NCBI RefSeq assembly: GCF_020510685.1
Contig: NZ_CP075185.1
Coordinates: 4,555,275 to 4,619,274, forward strand
Direction: 5' to 3'
DNA: 64,000 nucleotides
DNA from: Dechloromonas denitrificans
Lineage (GTDB): Bacteria > Pseudomonadota > Gammaproteobacteria > Burkholderiales > Rhodocyclaceae
The first letter of the stretch is position 1. Each line of letters starts with the position of its first letter. The notes under the pieces are model-generated. The model searched no databases and had not been told where the DNA came from. It worked only from the letters and a program-made list of their open reading frames with translations. This document shows positions 36,568-45,423 of the stretch, piece after piece. Position numbers and translations under genes: made by a program.

Positions 36568-37907
36568 GCTCGGTGCCGCTGCTCGGGCACACCAGCCTCG
36601 ACGACATTTTTGCCTGGCGCCCGAGCGGGCCGCTCAGGGTCCGCGACTTCCTGGCCGACGTCTACGCGCTGGCCAGGCAACTGCCGGCCGGCCGGCACCT
36701 GCTCAATGTCTGCCTGGACCGCTACCACTTCACCGTCGGCCTGGCGGCCGGCCTGATCAGCGAGAAGATCAGCCTGCAGCCTTCGTCGCAATCGGCCGAA
36801 ACGCTGCGCCAGATCCAGACCGACTGTCCCGACGTATTCTGCCTGTGCGACAGCGAGTTCGACAGTCTCGACCTGCCGCGCCTCGATTTCCCCGCGCTGA
36901 CCGGCGCCGACCCGGCCAGCGTGACGGAAATCCCGGCCATCCCGACCGAGCGCATCGCCGCCTGCCTGTTCACCTCCGGGTCGACCGGCCGGCCGATGTC
37001 GCATTACAAGCACTGGGGCCGGCTGGTCAAAAACGGCCGGGCCGGCGCCGAGCGCCTCGGCCTGCTTGACCAACGGCATTCGGTGGTCGGCACCGTACCG
37101 GCCCAGCACAGCTACGGCTTCGAATCGACCGCGCTGATCGCCCTGCATGGCAACGCGCCGTTCTGGTCGGGCAAGCCGTTCTACCCGCAGGACATCGTGG
37201 CCGCCCTCGAAGCCGTGCCGGCGCCGCGCCTGCTGGTCACCACCCCGTTTCATCTGGCGGCGCTGCTCAACGCCGGGCTGGAACTCCCGGCGGTCGATCT
37301 GCTGCTCTCGGCCACCGCGCCGCTTTCGCCGGAACTGGCCGAGGCGGCCGAGCGTCGCTTCGCGGCACCGCTGTTCGAGATCTACGGCTCGACGGAGAGC
37401 GGCCAGATCGCCAGCCGGCAAACCACCGACGGCCCCGCCTGGACCTTGCTGGCCGACGTCCGGCTGGCTCAGGAAAACGACCTGACCACCGCCTTCGGCG
37501 GCCACGTCGAGGGCAGGGTACCGCTGTCGGACATCATCGAGCTGATCGACCCCGAGCATTTCCTGCTCCACGGCCGGCATGCTGATGTCGTCAACATTGC
37601 CGGCAAACGGACCTCGCTGGCTTACCTCAACCACCAGATCGCGGCGATTCCCGGTGTCGTCGATGGCGCCTTCTTCCTGCCCGACGAGGCCACGCCGGAC
37701 GGCATCACCCGCCTGTGCGCCTTTGTCGTCGCGCCGGAACTGAACAGCCGGCAGGTACTAAGCGCACTACGCGAGCGGGTCGAACCGATCTTTCTGCCCC
37801 GGCCGCTGGTTTTCGTCGATGTGCTGCCGCGCAACACCACCGGCAAGCTGCCGCGCAACCAGTTGCAGGCGCTTTACGCCGCCAAAGTCAGCGATGCCCG
37901 GCACTGA
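36564..37907 (+). CDS. AMP-forming aryl-acid/acyl ligase of the aryl-polyene operon
   Basis: The 447-residue adenylate-forming enzyme probably activates the aromatic starter acid and loads it on an ACP. It has the phosphate loop TSGSTGRPM, the YGSTESGQ motif and the C-terminal lysine motif RNTTGKLPRN. ATG 36564 is chosen, overlapping the previous stop; longer readings run through the upstream gene. It overlaps the next gene by 14 bases. Confidence 0.9.
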   Translation: MSSVPLLGHTSLDDIFAWRPSGPLRVRDFLADVYALARQLPAGRHLLNVCLDRYHFTVGLAAGLISEKISLQPSSQSAETLRQIQTDCPDVFCLCDSEFDSLDLPRLDFPALTGADPASVTEIPAIPTERIAACLFTSGSTGRPMSHYKHWGRLVKNGRAGAERLGLLDQRHSVVGTVPAQHSYGFESTALIALHGNAPFWSGKPFYPQDIVAALEAVPAPRLLVTTPFHLAALLNAGLELPAVDLLLSATAPLSPELAEAAERRFAAPLFEIYGSTESGQIASRQTTDGPAWTLLADVRLAQENDLTTAFGGHVEGRVPLSDIIELIDPEHFLLHGRHADVVNIAGKRTSLAYLNHQIAAIPGVVDGAFFLPDEATPDGITRLCAFVVAPELNSRQVLSALRERVEPIFLPRPLVFVDVLPRNTTGKLPRNQLQALYAAKVSDARH

Positions 37908-38199
37908 TTTCGACTGGTGCGTGCCGGCCGATCATCCCGCCTTTGCCGGCCATTTTCCCGGCCGGCCGATCGTGCCGGGCGTCGTGCTGGTCGACCGCGC
38001 TATCCTCTTTGCCGAGCAACTGCTCGGCCGGCCGGTCGACAATTGGCAGATCGGCAACGCCAAATTTTTCAGCCCGGTCGGCCCGAGTGAGGTGCTGACC
38101 TTCACGCTTGAGCGCAAGGCGAGCGGCGCCATTGCCTTCACGGTGCGGGCGGCAACACGCGATGTCGCCGCCGGCAGCCTGACTCCACCCGCGCCATGA
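37894..38199 (+). CDS. Hotdog-fold 3-hydroxyacyl-ACP dehydratase
   Basis: The 101-residue protein is a FabZ/FabA-like hotdog protein. The catalytic histidine is H20 in AFAGHFPGRPIVPG. Such short dehydratases act with a partner in aryl-polyene synthesis; the likely partner is at 47411. ATG 37894 gives the normal start; the longer reading adds unrelated residues. Confidence 0.88.
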   Translation: MPGTDFDWCVPADHPAFAGHFPGRPIVPGVVLVDRAILFAEQLLGRPVDNWQIGNAKFFSPVGPSEVLTFTLERKASGAIAFTVRAATRDVAAGSLTPPAP

Positions 38200-39107
38200 C
38201 CGCTGACCAGCCCGGCGGGGCCGAATGGCGGCAGGAGAAGGAAAAAAGCAATCTGGCCATTCTCCGGCTGATGGTCTGGATCTCGCTGACCTTCGGCCGC
38301 CGCATCGGCCGGCTCGTCCTCTACGGCATCGCCGCCTACTACGTGCTGTGCGCGCCCAAGGCCCGGAATTTCAGCCGCGCCTACCTGCACCGGGCGCTCG
38401 GCCGCTGGGCCGAGTGGTCGGACGGTTTCCGCCATGTCCTCAGCTTCGCCAGTACGGTTCATGACCGCATCTACCTGCTGAACGACCGCTTCGACCTGTT
38501 CGACATCGAGGTGATCGGCGCCGAGGCGCTGCATGCCGCGCTGGAAAAGCAGCCCGGCGCCCTGCTGATCGGCGCCCACCTCGGCAGTTTCGAAGTGCTG
38601 CGCGCCGTCGGCCGGGGCAGGGCGGGGCTGAAGGTCGCCATGCTGATGTACGAAGAAAACGCCCGCAAGATCAACGCCACGCTGGCCGCGATCAACCCAG
38701 CCGCCAGCGAGGACATCATTCCGCTCGGCCGCATGGATTCGATGCTGCAGGCCCGCGACTGGCTCGACGAAGGCTATCTGGTCGGCATGCTGGCCGACCG
38801 CGGTCTGGGTGACGACAGCACGGTCGATTGCGATTTCCTTGGGGAAATGGCGCCGTTTCCGGTCGGCCCCTTCCGCATCGCGGCGATGCTGCGCCGCCCG
38901 GTCTTCTTCATGACCGGCCTCTACCTCGGCGGCAACCGCTACCAGATCCATTTCGAGGCCCTGGCCGATTTCTCGGACACGCCGCGCGAAGCCCGCCAGG
39001 CGGCGATGCGCGCCGCCCAGCAAGCGTACGCCGAGCGACTGAGTCATTTTTGCCGGCTGGCCCCCTACAATTGGTTCAACTTCTTCGATTTCTGGCAGAA
39101 AAAATGA
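38196..39107 (+). CDS. LpxL/HtrB-like acyltransferase
   Basis: The 303-residue protein is a lysophospholipid/lauroyl acyltransferase-like enzyme with the HX4E motif in IGAHLGSFE. An N-terminal membrane anchor (about 25-55) places it at the inner membrane. In aryl-polyene clusters such enzymes are thought to join the polyene to a lipid or sugar-lipid. Overlaps on both sides indicate tight coupling. Confidence 0.88.
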   Translation: MTADQPGGAEWRQEKEKSNLAILRLMVWISLTFGRRIGRLVLYGIAAYYVLCAPKARNFSRAYLHRALGRWAEWSDGFRHVLSFASTVHDRIYLLNDRFDLFDIEVIGAEALHAALEKQPGALLIGAHLGSFEVLRAVGRGRAGLKVAMLMYEENARKINATLAAINPAASEDIIPLGRMDSMLQARDWLDEGYLVGMLADRGLGDDSTVDCDFLGEMAPFPVGPFRIAAMLRRPVFFMTGLYLGGNRYQIHFEALADFSDTPREARQAAMRAAQQAYAERLSHFCRLAPYNWFNFFDFWQKK

Positions 39108-39673
39108 TCAACCGCCTGTTTGCCGGCCTGCTGCTGGCCGCCCTTGCCCTACCGGCCTCTGCCGCCTTCGATGTCGGCCAGCTGATGACCGACCTCGCCC
39201 GGCACAAGGGGGGCAAGGCCAAATTCGTCGAGAAGAAGTACATCTCGCTGCTCGACAAGCCGGTCGTGTCCACCGGCGAAATGAGCTACACCGCCCCCGA
39301 CCGGCTGGAAAAACGCACCCTGACGCCCAAGCCCGAACTGCTGCTGCTCGACAAGGAGCTGCTGAGCATCGAGCGGGAAAAGCAGAAACTGACCATCAAC
39401 CTGAGCAACCAGCCCGAAGCGCTGGCTTTCATCGACAGTATCCGCGGCACGCTGACCGGCAACCGCGCCGCGCTGGAAAAGAACTACCTGCTGCATCTGG
39501 CGGGCACCCCGGATAAGTGGGTACTCACCATGCTGCCCAGCGAGCAGAAGATCGCCGCGCTAGTCCTGCGCATTGTCGTCAGCGGCAGCAAGAACCAGAT
39601 CCGCAGCATCGAATACCTGCAGGCCGATGGCGACCGCTCGGTGCTGAGCATCGAACCGCTCGAGGTCAAATGA
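39104..39673 (+). CDS. LolA-like periplasmic carrier protein
   Basis: The 189-residue protein has a signal peptide (MINRLFAGLLLAALALPASA) and the LolA pattern: KAKFVEKKYISLLDKPV then SYTAPDRLEKRTL. LolA-like proteins shuttle hydrophobic molecules across the periplasm, and one is conserved in aryl-polyene clusters. ATG 39104 overlaps the acyltransferase stop. Confidence 0.88.
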   Translation: MINRLFAGLLLAALALPASAAFDVGQLMTDLARHKGGKAKFVEKKYISLLDKPVVSTGEMSYTAPDRLEKRTLTPKPELLLLDKELLSIEREKQKLTINLSNQPEALAFIDSIRGTLTGNRAALEKNYLLHLAGTPDKWVLTMLPSEQKIAALVLRIVVSGSKNQIRSIEYLQADGDRSVLSIEPLEVK

Positions 39674-41994
39674 GCCGGGCCGGCCGCACCTTCCTGCTCT
39701 GGCTGCTGGCCATGCTGGCCGGGGCAGCCATCGTCTGGAACAGCCGCTTTTCCGCCGACATGTCCTTCTTCCTGCCGGCCCATCCGAGCGCCGAGCAGCA
39801 GGTGCTGGTCGACCAACTGAAGGAGGGCGCCGTCGCCCGGCTGCTGATGGTCTCGATCGGCGGTGGCGAGTCGGCGCAACGCGCCGCGCTGTCACGCGAA
39901 CTACGCGGCCGACTGGCTAAGCTGCCGGCTTTCGTTTCGGTGCAGAACGGCGAGGCCGGCAGCGAAGCGGCCGATCGCGACTTCCTGTTCCGGCACCGCT
40001 ACCTGCTCAGCCCGGCGGTCAGCCCGGAGCGTTTCACGGAAGAGGGCCTGCGCCGCGCCGTCGGCAACAGCATCGACCTTCTCGCCTCGCCGGCCGGCAT
40101 GCTGCTCAAGCCGCTGCTGACCCGCGATCCGACCGGCGAACTGGTCGAACAGCTGGCCGGCCTCAATGCCGGCGCCCAGCCGAACAGCCGCGACGGCGTC
40201 TGGGCTTCGCGCGACGGCGAGCGGGCCATGTTGCTGGTCCAGACTGCCGCCCTCGGCTCCGATACCGACGGCCAGGAGACGGCGCTCAACACCATCCGCC
40301 AGCAGTTCGCCGCCAGCGCCCAGGCCGTCGGCCTGGCCGAGGCCAAACTGCAGCTTTCCGGCCCCGGGCTGTTCGCCGTCAATTCGCGGGCGACGATCAA
40401 GGACGAAGTGGCGCGGCTGTCGCTGATCAGCACCTTCGCCATCGTCGCCGTGCTGCTGTTCACCTATCGTTCCTTCCGCCTGCTCGGACTCGGCCTGCTG
40501 CCCGTCGTTTCCGGCACGCTGGCCGGCGTCGTCGCGGTCAGCCTGCTGTTCGGCACGGTCTATGGCATCACCGTCGGTTTCGGTGCGGCGCTGATCGGCG
40601 AGTCGGTCGATTACGGCATCTATTATTTCGTCCAGTCCGGACGCAATGGGCTGGCCGCCTGGCGCGCCCGTTTCTGGCCGACCGTCCGCCTCGGCGTGCT
40701 GACCTCGGTGTGCGGATTCGGCGCCTTGCTCTTCTCCGGTTTTCCCGGCCTCGCCCAACTCGGCCTGTATGCGCTGTCCGGAGTGATCGCCGCCGCCGCC
40801 GTCACCCGGTTCGTGTTGCCGCCGCTGACCGGCGAGCAGATCGGCATGCGCGACCTGGCGCCGCTCGGCCGGCGCCTGGCCGCCGCCAGCCAGGCTCTGC
40901 ATGTGCTGCGCTGGCCGGTGCTGGTACTGGCCATCGGCGCGACCGCCGTGCTGATCACCCAGCGCGACCAACTGTGGAACCCCGAATTGTCGGCCCTCAG
41001 CCCGGTCAGTCCGGCCGACCAGGCGGTCGACATGGCCCTGCGCGCCGACATCAGCACGCCCGATTCGCGCTATCTGGTGGTTATCCATGGCGCCACCCGC
41101 GAAGCCGCACTGCAGGCGGCCGAAAAGACCGGGGCGCACCTCGACCGGCTGGTTGCCCAGGGCCTGATCGCCGGCTACGACAGCCCGGCCCGTTTTCTGC
41201 CCAGCCAGGCAACACAGGAGCAGCGGCGGGCCAGCCTGCCGGCGGCCGACGATTTACGCCGCAAGCTGCAGGCAGCACTGGTCGACTCGCCGCTCGCCGC
41301 CAACAAGCTGGAAGCTTTCATCGCCGATGTCGACAATGCCCGCCAGGCGCCGACCATCAATCGCGACGCGCTGGCCGGCACCAGCCTGGCCTTGGCGGTC
41401 GATGCGCTGCTGCTCAATCACCCGGCCGGCTGGAGCGGCCTGCTGCCGCTGCGCACCGGGCCGCAGGCCATCGACAGCGCACAGTTGCGGGCGGCGCTGG
41501 CCGGTTCCGGGGCGCTGTTCATCGACATGAAGGGCGAATTCGACAAGCTCTACAACGATTACCTGCACGAAGCCATGCTGCTCGCCCTGGGCGGCGTCCT
41601 CGCCATCACCGTGCTGCTCGCCCTGACCCTGCGCTCGCCGCGCCGGCTGGCGGCGCTGCTGCTGCCGCTGGTCCTCGCCGTGGTGATCGTCATCGCCGGC
41701 CTGCATCTGCTCGGCGAACGCCTGCACCTGCTGCACCTGATCGGCATGCTGCTGATCGTTGCCGTCGGTTCCAACTACGCGCTGTTCTTCGACCGGACCG
41801 AAAGACATCGCCCGCTTGACCCGGAAACGCTGGCCTCGATGCTGATCGCCAACCTGACCACGGCGATCGGTTTCGGCACGCTGGCCCTATCCGAGGTGCC
41901 GATCCTGCAGGCCGTCGGGATGACGGTCGGACCGGGGGCCATCCTGGCGCTGCTGTTCTCGGCCATTTTCGTTCCACGTGAAACGGCGGCATGA
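39670..41994 (+). CDS. MMPL/RND-type exporter of the aryl-polyene operon
   Basis: The 774-residue protein has two repeats, each with one N-terminal segment, a large periplasmic loop and a block of five or six membrane segments (about 255-400 and 620-770). The motif VGFGAALIGESVDYGIYYF and its second-half equivalent IVAVGSNYALFF are typical of MMPL proteins. It probably moves the lipidated polyene from the inner membrane. ATG 39670 overlaps the LolA-like stop. A parS-type site lies at its 3' end. Confidence 0.9.
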   Translation: MSRAGRTFLLWLLAMLAGAAIVWNSRFSADMSFFLPAHPSAEQQVLVDQLKEGAVARLLMVSIGGGESAQRAALSRELRGRLAKLPAFVSVQNGEAGSEAADRDFLFRHRYLLSPAVSPERFTEEGLRRAVGNSIDLLASPAGMLLKPLLTRDPTGELVEQLAGLNAGAQPNSRDGVWASRDGERAMLLVQTAALGSDTDGQETALNTIRQQFAASAQAVGLAEAKLQLSGPGLFAVNSRATIKDEVARLSLISTFAIVAVLLFTYRSFRLLGLGLLPVVSGTLAGVVAVSLLFGTVYGITVGFGAALIGESVDYGIYYFVQSGRNGLAAWRARFWPTVRLGVLTSVCGFGALLFSGFPGLAQLGLYALSGVIAAAAVTRFVLPPLTGEQIGMRDLAPLGRRLAAASQALHVLRWPVLVLAIGATAVLITQRDQLWNPELSALSPVSPADQAVDMALRADISTPDSRYLVVIHGATREAALQAAEKTGAHLDRLVAQGLIAGYDSPARFLPSQATQEQRRASLPAADDLRRKLQAALVDSPLAANKLEAFIADVDNARQAPTINRDALAGTSLALAVDALLLNHPAGWSGLLPLRTGPQAIDSAQLRAALAGSGALFIDMKGEFDKLYNDYLHEAMLLALGGVLAITVLLALTLRSPRRLAALLLPLVLAVVIVIAGLHLLGERLHLLHLIGMLLIVAVGSNYALFFDRTERHRPLDPETLASMLIANLTTAIGFGTLALSEVPILQAVGMTVGPGAILALLFSAIFVPRETAA
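41971..41984. other. parS-type palindrome
   Basis: GTTCCACGTGAAAC matches GTTNCACGTGAAAC exactly. It lies within the last codons of the MMPL exporter, 12.7 kb from the site at 29264 and 13.1 kb from the site at 55110. Confidence 0.65.
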
Positions 41995-42638
41995 GCCAAG
42001 CCTTGCGCACTCTCGGCCAAAACACCGGGGCAGCCAACCTGATGGTGCTGCTGCCCGGCGCCTACATGCAGCCGGAAGATTTCGCGGCGGCCGGTTTTTT
42101 CACCGCCCTGAGCACCCGCCAGCTGCCTTATGACCTGCTGGCGGTAGACCTCGATCTGGAAGCCATTTCGGCCGGCACGGCCTTGCCGGCGCTGCAGGCG
42201 GAAATCCTCGCACCGGCCCGCCGGCAGGGCTATGCCAAGATCTGGCTGGGCGGCATTTCGCTCGGCGGCCTGCTCGCCCTCGGCCACAATGCCGACACCC
42301 CGGGCAGCGTCGACGGTTTGTGCCTGCTTGCCCCCTATCCGGGCAGCCGGCTGACCACCAACGCCATCGCCCGGGCCGGCGGGCTGGCCAGCTGGCAGGC
42401 GACGCCCGACCAACTGGCCGATCCCGAATTCCGCGTCTGGCGCTGGCTGCAAAAGCCGCCGGCCGATTTGCCGGTTTTTGTCGGCTACGGCAGCGAGGAT
42501 CGTTTCGCCGCCGGCATGCGGCAGATCGCCGACTGTTTTCCGCCGAGCGCCCGCCATGCCATTCCCGGCGGCCATGAGTGGCCGGTCTGGCAGCTTTTGT
42601 GGGAACATTTCCTCGACAGCGGACATCTTTCCTCCTGA
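41991..42638 (+). CDS. Alpha/beta hydrolase in the pigment operon
   Basis: The 215-residue protein has a nucleophile elbow with S90 in GGISLGG, an acid in GSEDRFA and a histidine in GGHEWPVW. It has no signal peptide. It overlaps the MMPL gene by 4 bases and so is translationally tied to the pigment genes. Possible roles are a thioesterase or esterase editing the chain; this is a guess from context. Confidence 0.8.
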   Translation: MSQALRTLGQNTGAANLMVLLPGAYMQPEDFAAAGFFTALSTRQLPYDLLAVDLDLEAISAGTALPALQAEILAPARRQGYAKIWLGGISLGGLLALGHNADTPGSVDGLCLLAPYPGSRLTTNAIARAGGLASWQATPDQLADPEFRVWRWLQKPPADLPVFVGYGSEDRFAAGMRQIADCFPPSARHAIPGGHEWPVWQLLWEHFLDSGHLSS

Positions 42639-42642
42639 GCCC

Positions 42643-43443
42643 ATGCCACGCCCCTGGAAACCGTCACCGACCATCAAGCTTTCGCTCGCCACCCATGTCG
42701 CGGCCGGGCTCGGCCTGCTCGCCGCGCCGACCGCCTGGCCGTGGGCGCTCGGCGCCGTCGCGCTCAACCAGCTGATCCTCAGCGGGGCCGGCCTGCTGCC
42801 GCGGAGCGACCTGCTCGGCCCGAATCTGAATCGTCTGCCGGCCGCCTCGGCGCAACGCCGTGAAATGGCGCTGACCATCGACGACGGCCCTGACCCCGAG
42901 ATCACGCCGCGCGTCCTCGACCAGCTCGACGCCGCCGGCGCCACCGCCAGCTTCTTCTGCATCGGCCGGCGGGCCCGGCAATATCCGGCAATCTGCCGGG
43001 AAATCGTGGCGCGCGGCCACAGTGTCGAAAACCATAGCGACGCCCACTCGTCGCTTTTCGCCACCTTCGGCCCCCGCCGCATGCGCGCCGACATCAGCGC
43101 CGGCCAGGCGACGTTGGCCGACATCACCGGCCAGGCACCGCGTTTCTTCCGGCCGACGGCCGGCCTGCGCAATCCCTTTCTCGAGCCGGTGCTGGCCGGC
43201 CTGGACCTGCGTCTCGCTTCGTGGACGCGGCGTTCCTACGACACCCGCAATGGCAACCCGCAGCAGGTTTTCGCCCGCCTGACCGATAATCTCGGCCCCG
43301 GCGACATCCTGCTGCTGCACGATGGCAACGCCGCCCGCACGGCCGACGGGCAGGCGGTGATCCTCACCGTGCTGCCCCGTTTGCTCGCCGCCATCGACCT
43401 GGCCCGTTTAACCCCCGTGACGCTCCCGACCGCCCTGACATGA
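42643..43443 (+). CDS. NodB-type polysaccharide deacetylase in the pigment operon
   Basis: The 266-residue protein has one or two N-terminal membrane segments (about 13-50) followed by a NodB domain. The metal site is complete: D80-D81 in TIDDGPDP, and H131 and H135 in NHSDAH. RPTAG and LLLHDG motifs also match. The family removes acetyl groups from amino sugars. It starts 4 bases after the hydrolase and overlaps the methyltransferase. Deacetylases of this kind are not part of the standard aryl-polyene set as I know it. Confidence 0.85.
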   Translation: MPRPWKPSPTIKLSLATHVAAGLGLLAAPTAWPWALGAVALNQLILSGAGLLPRSDLLGPNLNRLPAASAQRREMALTIDDGPDPEITPRVLDQLDAAGATASFFCIGRRARQYPAICREIVARGHSVENHSDAHSSLFATFGPRRMRADISAGQATLADITGQAPRFFRPTAGLRNPFLEPVLAGLDLRLASWTRRSYDTRNGNPQQVFARLTDNLGPGDILLLHDGNAARTADGQAVILTVLPRLLAAIDLARLTPVTLPTALT

Positions 43444-44162
43444 CTTCCCGCTTCCTTAAAACCCTGCTCGACGATGCCAGCCGCCCGTTCCGCGGCGGCG
43501 GCCATTTCGCCTACCACTATTCACGCGGCAAGCTGTCCTCCGACTGCATTTTCCGCGAACTGCTGAAGCGCGGCATTTTCCCGAGCCAAGGGCATTTTCT
43601 CGACCTCGGCTGCGGCCAGGGCAGCCTGTTCGGCTGGCTACTCGCCGCCCGCCGGCTGTACGAAAACGGCAACTGGCCGAGCGACTGGGCGGCGGCACCG
43701 AAACCGCTCAGCCTGCGCGGTTTCGAACTGATGCAGAAGGACGTCGATCGCGCCGCGCGCGCCTTCGGCCCGCAGCACCCGGTGGTCGATATCCGTCTGG
43801 GCGACATGTGCGAGGTCGATTTCGGCCAGGCCGATGTCGTCACCATCCTCGACGCCTTGCACTACATCGACCATGCCCGACAGCAGGACGTCATCCGCCG
43901 CATCCGCGCCGCCTTGCCGGCCGGCGGCCTGTTCCTTACCCGGGTCGGCGATGCCGGCGCCGGCCTGCGCTACCACATCTGCAACTGGGTCGATCGCACC
44001 GTCACCTTCGTCCGCGGCCATCGGCTACCGACGCTCTACGAGCGCAAGCTGGCCGACTGGGTCGCGCTGCTGAGCCAGCACGGTTTCCAGGTCGAAACGC
44101 TGCCGATGAGCGACGGCAAGCCCTTCGCCAACGTCATGTTGATCTGCCGGGTACCTGCCTGA
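43440..44162 (+). CDS. Class I SAM-dependent methyltransferase
   Basis: The 240-residue protein has SAM motif I FLDLGCGQGSLFGW near residue 55, a post-II acidic region with ILDALHYIDHARQQD and a final LMICRVPA strand in variant form. Aryl-polyene clusters often have a methyltransferase that alters the aromatic head group. It overlaps the deacetylase by 4 bases. Confidence 0.82.
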   Translation: MTSRFLKTLLDDASRPFRGGGHFAYHYSRGKLSSDCIFRELLKRGIFPSQGHFLDLGCGQGSLFGWLLAARRLYENGNWPSDWAAAPKPLSLRGFELMQKDVDRAARAFGPQHPVVDIRLGDMCEVDFGQADVVTILDALHYIDHARQQDVIRRIRAALPAGGLFLTRVGDAGAGLRYHICNWVDRTVTFVRGHRLPTLYERKLADWVALLSQHGFQVETLPMSDGKPFANVMLICRVPA

Positions 44163-44166
44163 GCGC

Positions 44167-45369
44167 ATGCTGAGCCGCCTTTCCGGATGGCTGCGCTGGC
44201 TGCCGGTGCTGCTGCTCGGAGCTTGCGGCACGACCGGCGGACCGCTACCGGTGCCGGTCGGGGTGCCGGACGAACCCGTCCGCCTGCCACCCGACCTGAG
44301 CCGGCCGGCCGCCACCGTCCCGCTCAAACCGCCGCCGCTCGGCGAACGCGAGGTGCGGGCCATGGTCGCCCGGCTGATCGGCCCGACGGTCAAGGACCGC
44401 GAGGTCTGGGCCGGCGATCTGTATTTGGTATTCAGCAAGCTCGATTTCCCGCACGCCCCGGAAATCTACTGCGCGGCGATCGCCGTCATCGAGCAGGAAT
44501 CGAGCTTCCAGGCCGACCCCGTGGTGCCCGGCCTGCCGGCCATCGTCTGGAAGGAGCTGGAGCAGCGCGGTCGCAAATTCGGCATTCCCAAGCTGCTGAT
44601 CGCGGCAGCCATGCTGAAAACCTCGCCGGACCGCCGCAGCTACAGTCAGCGCATCGACGCCCTGAAAACCGAGAAGCAGCTCAACGCGCTGTTCCAGGAC
44701 CTGATTACCGAGCTGCCAGCGGGCCGGCAACTGCTGTCCGGCTACAACCCGGTGCGCACCGGCGGCCCGATGCAGGTCAGCGTCGAATTCGCCGAACAGC
44801 AGGCGCGCGACAGGCCTTATCCGTACCGACCGGCCGGCAGCATCCGCGACGAAGTGTTCAGCCGGCGCGGCGGCCTGTATTTCGGCAGCGCCATCCTGCT
44901 CGACTACCCGGCGCCCTATAACAATGTGCTCTATCGTTTTGCCGATTTCAACGCCGGCCGCTACAGCAGCCGCAATGCCGCCTTCCAAAGCGCCCTCGGC
45001 CGGCTCAGCGGCAAGCCACTCGAACTCGATGGCGACCTGTTGCGCTACGCCAAGGGACAAGCCCTCGCCACGCCGAGCGGCGTCGAACTCGCGGCGCGCA
45101 GCCTGAGCGGCAAGCTGCGCCTGACCCCGGGCGAAATCCGCCGCGACCTGCTGCTCGAAAAATCGGCGGAATTCGGCCAGAGTCCGTTGTACAAGCGGCT
45201 TTTCTCCCTCGCCGACCAGGCAATGGCGAGCCCGGCGCCGCGTCAGGTGATGCCGCAGATCGACCTGCAAAGCCCGAAAATCACCCGCAAGCTGACCACC
45301 GAATGGTTCGCCCGCCGCGTCGACGGACGCTATCGCGCCTGTTTGGCGCGGGCCGACAGCGCCACCTGA
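44167..45369 (+). CDS. DUF1615 lipoprotein in the pigment operon
   Basis: The 400-residue protein has a lipoprotein signal (WLPVLLLGACGTTGG) with the lipobox Cys near residue 20, so it is membrane-anchored in the periplasm. The mature part matches DUF1615, with AVIEQESSFQADP, which recalls the catalytic Glu of lysozyme-like folds. Other DUF1615 blocks are IPKLLIAAAM and SGYNPVRTGGPMQVSV. The aryl-polyene clusters I know have a smaller lipoprotein in this position, so the domain is a notable difference. Confidence 0.82.
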   Translation: MLSRLSGWLRWLPVLLLGACGTTGGPLPVPVGVPDEPVRLPPDLSRPAATVPLKPPPLGEREVRAMVARLIGPTVKDREVWAGDLYLVFSKLDFPHAPEIYCAAIAVIEQESSFQADPVVPGLPAIVWKELEQRGRKFGIPKLLIAAAMLKTSPDRRSYSQRIDALKTEKQLNALFQDLITELPAGRQLLSGYNPVRTGGPMQVSVEFAEQQARDRPYPYRPAGSIRDEVFSRRGGLYFGSAILLDYPAPYNNVLYRFADFNAGRYSSRNAAFQSALGRLSGKPLELDGDLLRYAKGQALATPSGVELAARSLSGKLRLTPGEIRRDLLLEKSAEFGQSPLYKRLFSLADQAMASPAPRQVMPQIDLQSPKITRKLTTEWFARRVDGRYRACLARADSAT

Positions 45370-45385
45370 CGCCGGGCCACGACGT

Positions 45386-45401
45386 CCGGTTAAAATACCG
45401 G
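45386..45401 (+). promoter_or_regulatory. -10-like element inside a dyad before the second ketosynthase
   Basis: CCGGT and ACCGG (45386-45390, 45397-45401) flank TAAAAT (45391-45396), a -10-like sequence 27 bases before GTG 45424. It could be an internal promoter for the ketosynthase-to-reductase part of the operon. The -35 region is poor. Confidence 0.35.
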
Positions 45402-45423
45402 CCTGACGAATTCAAGGCCTACC

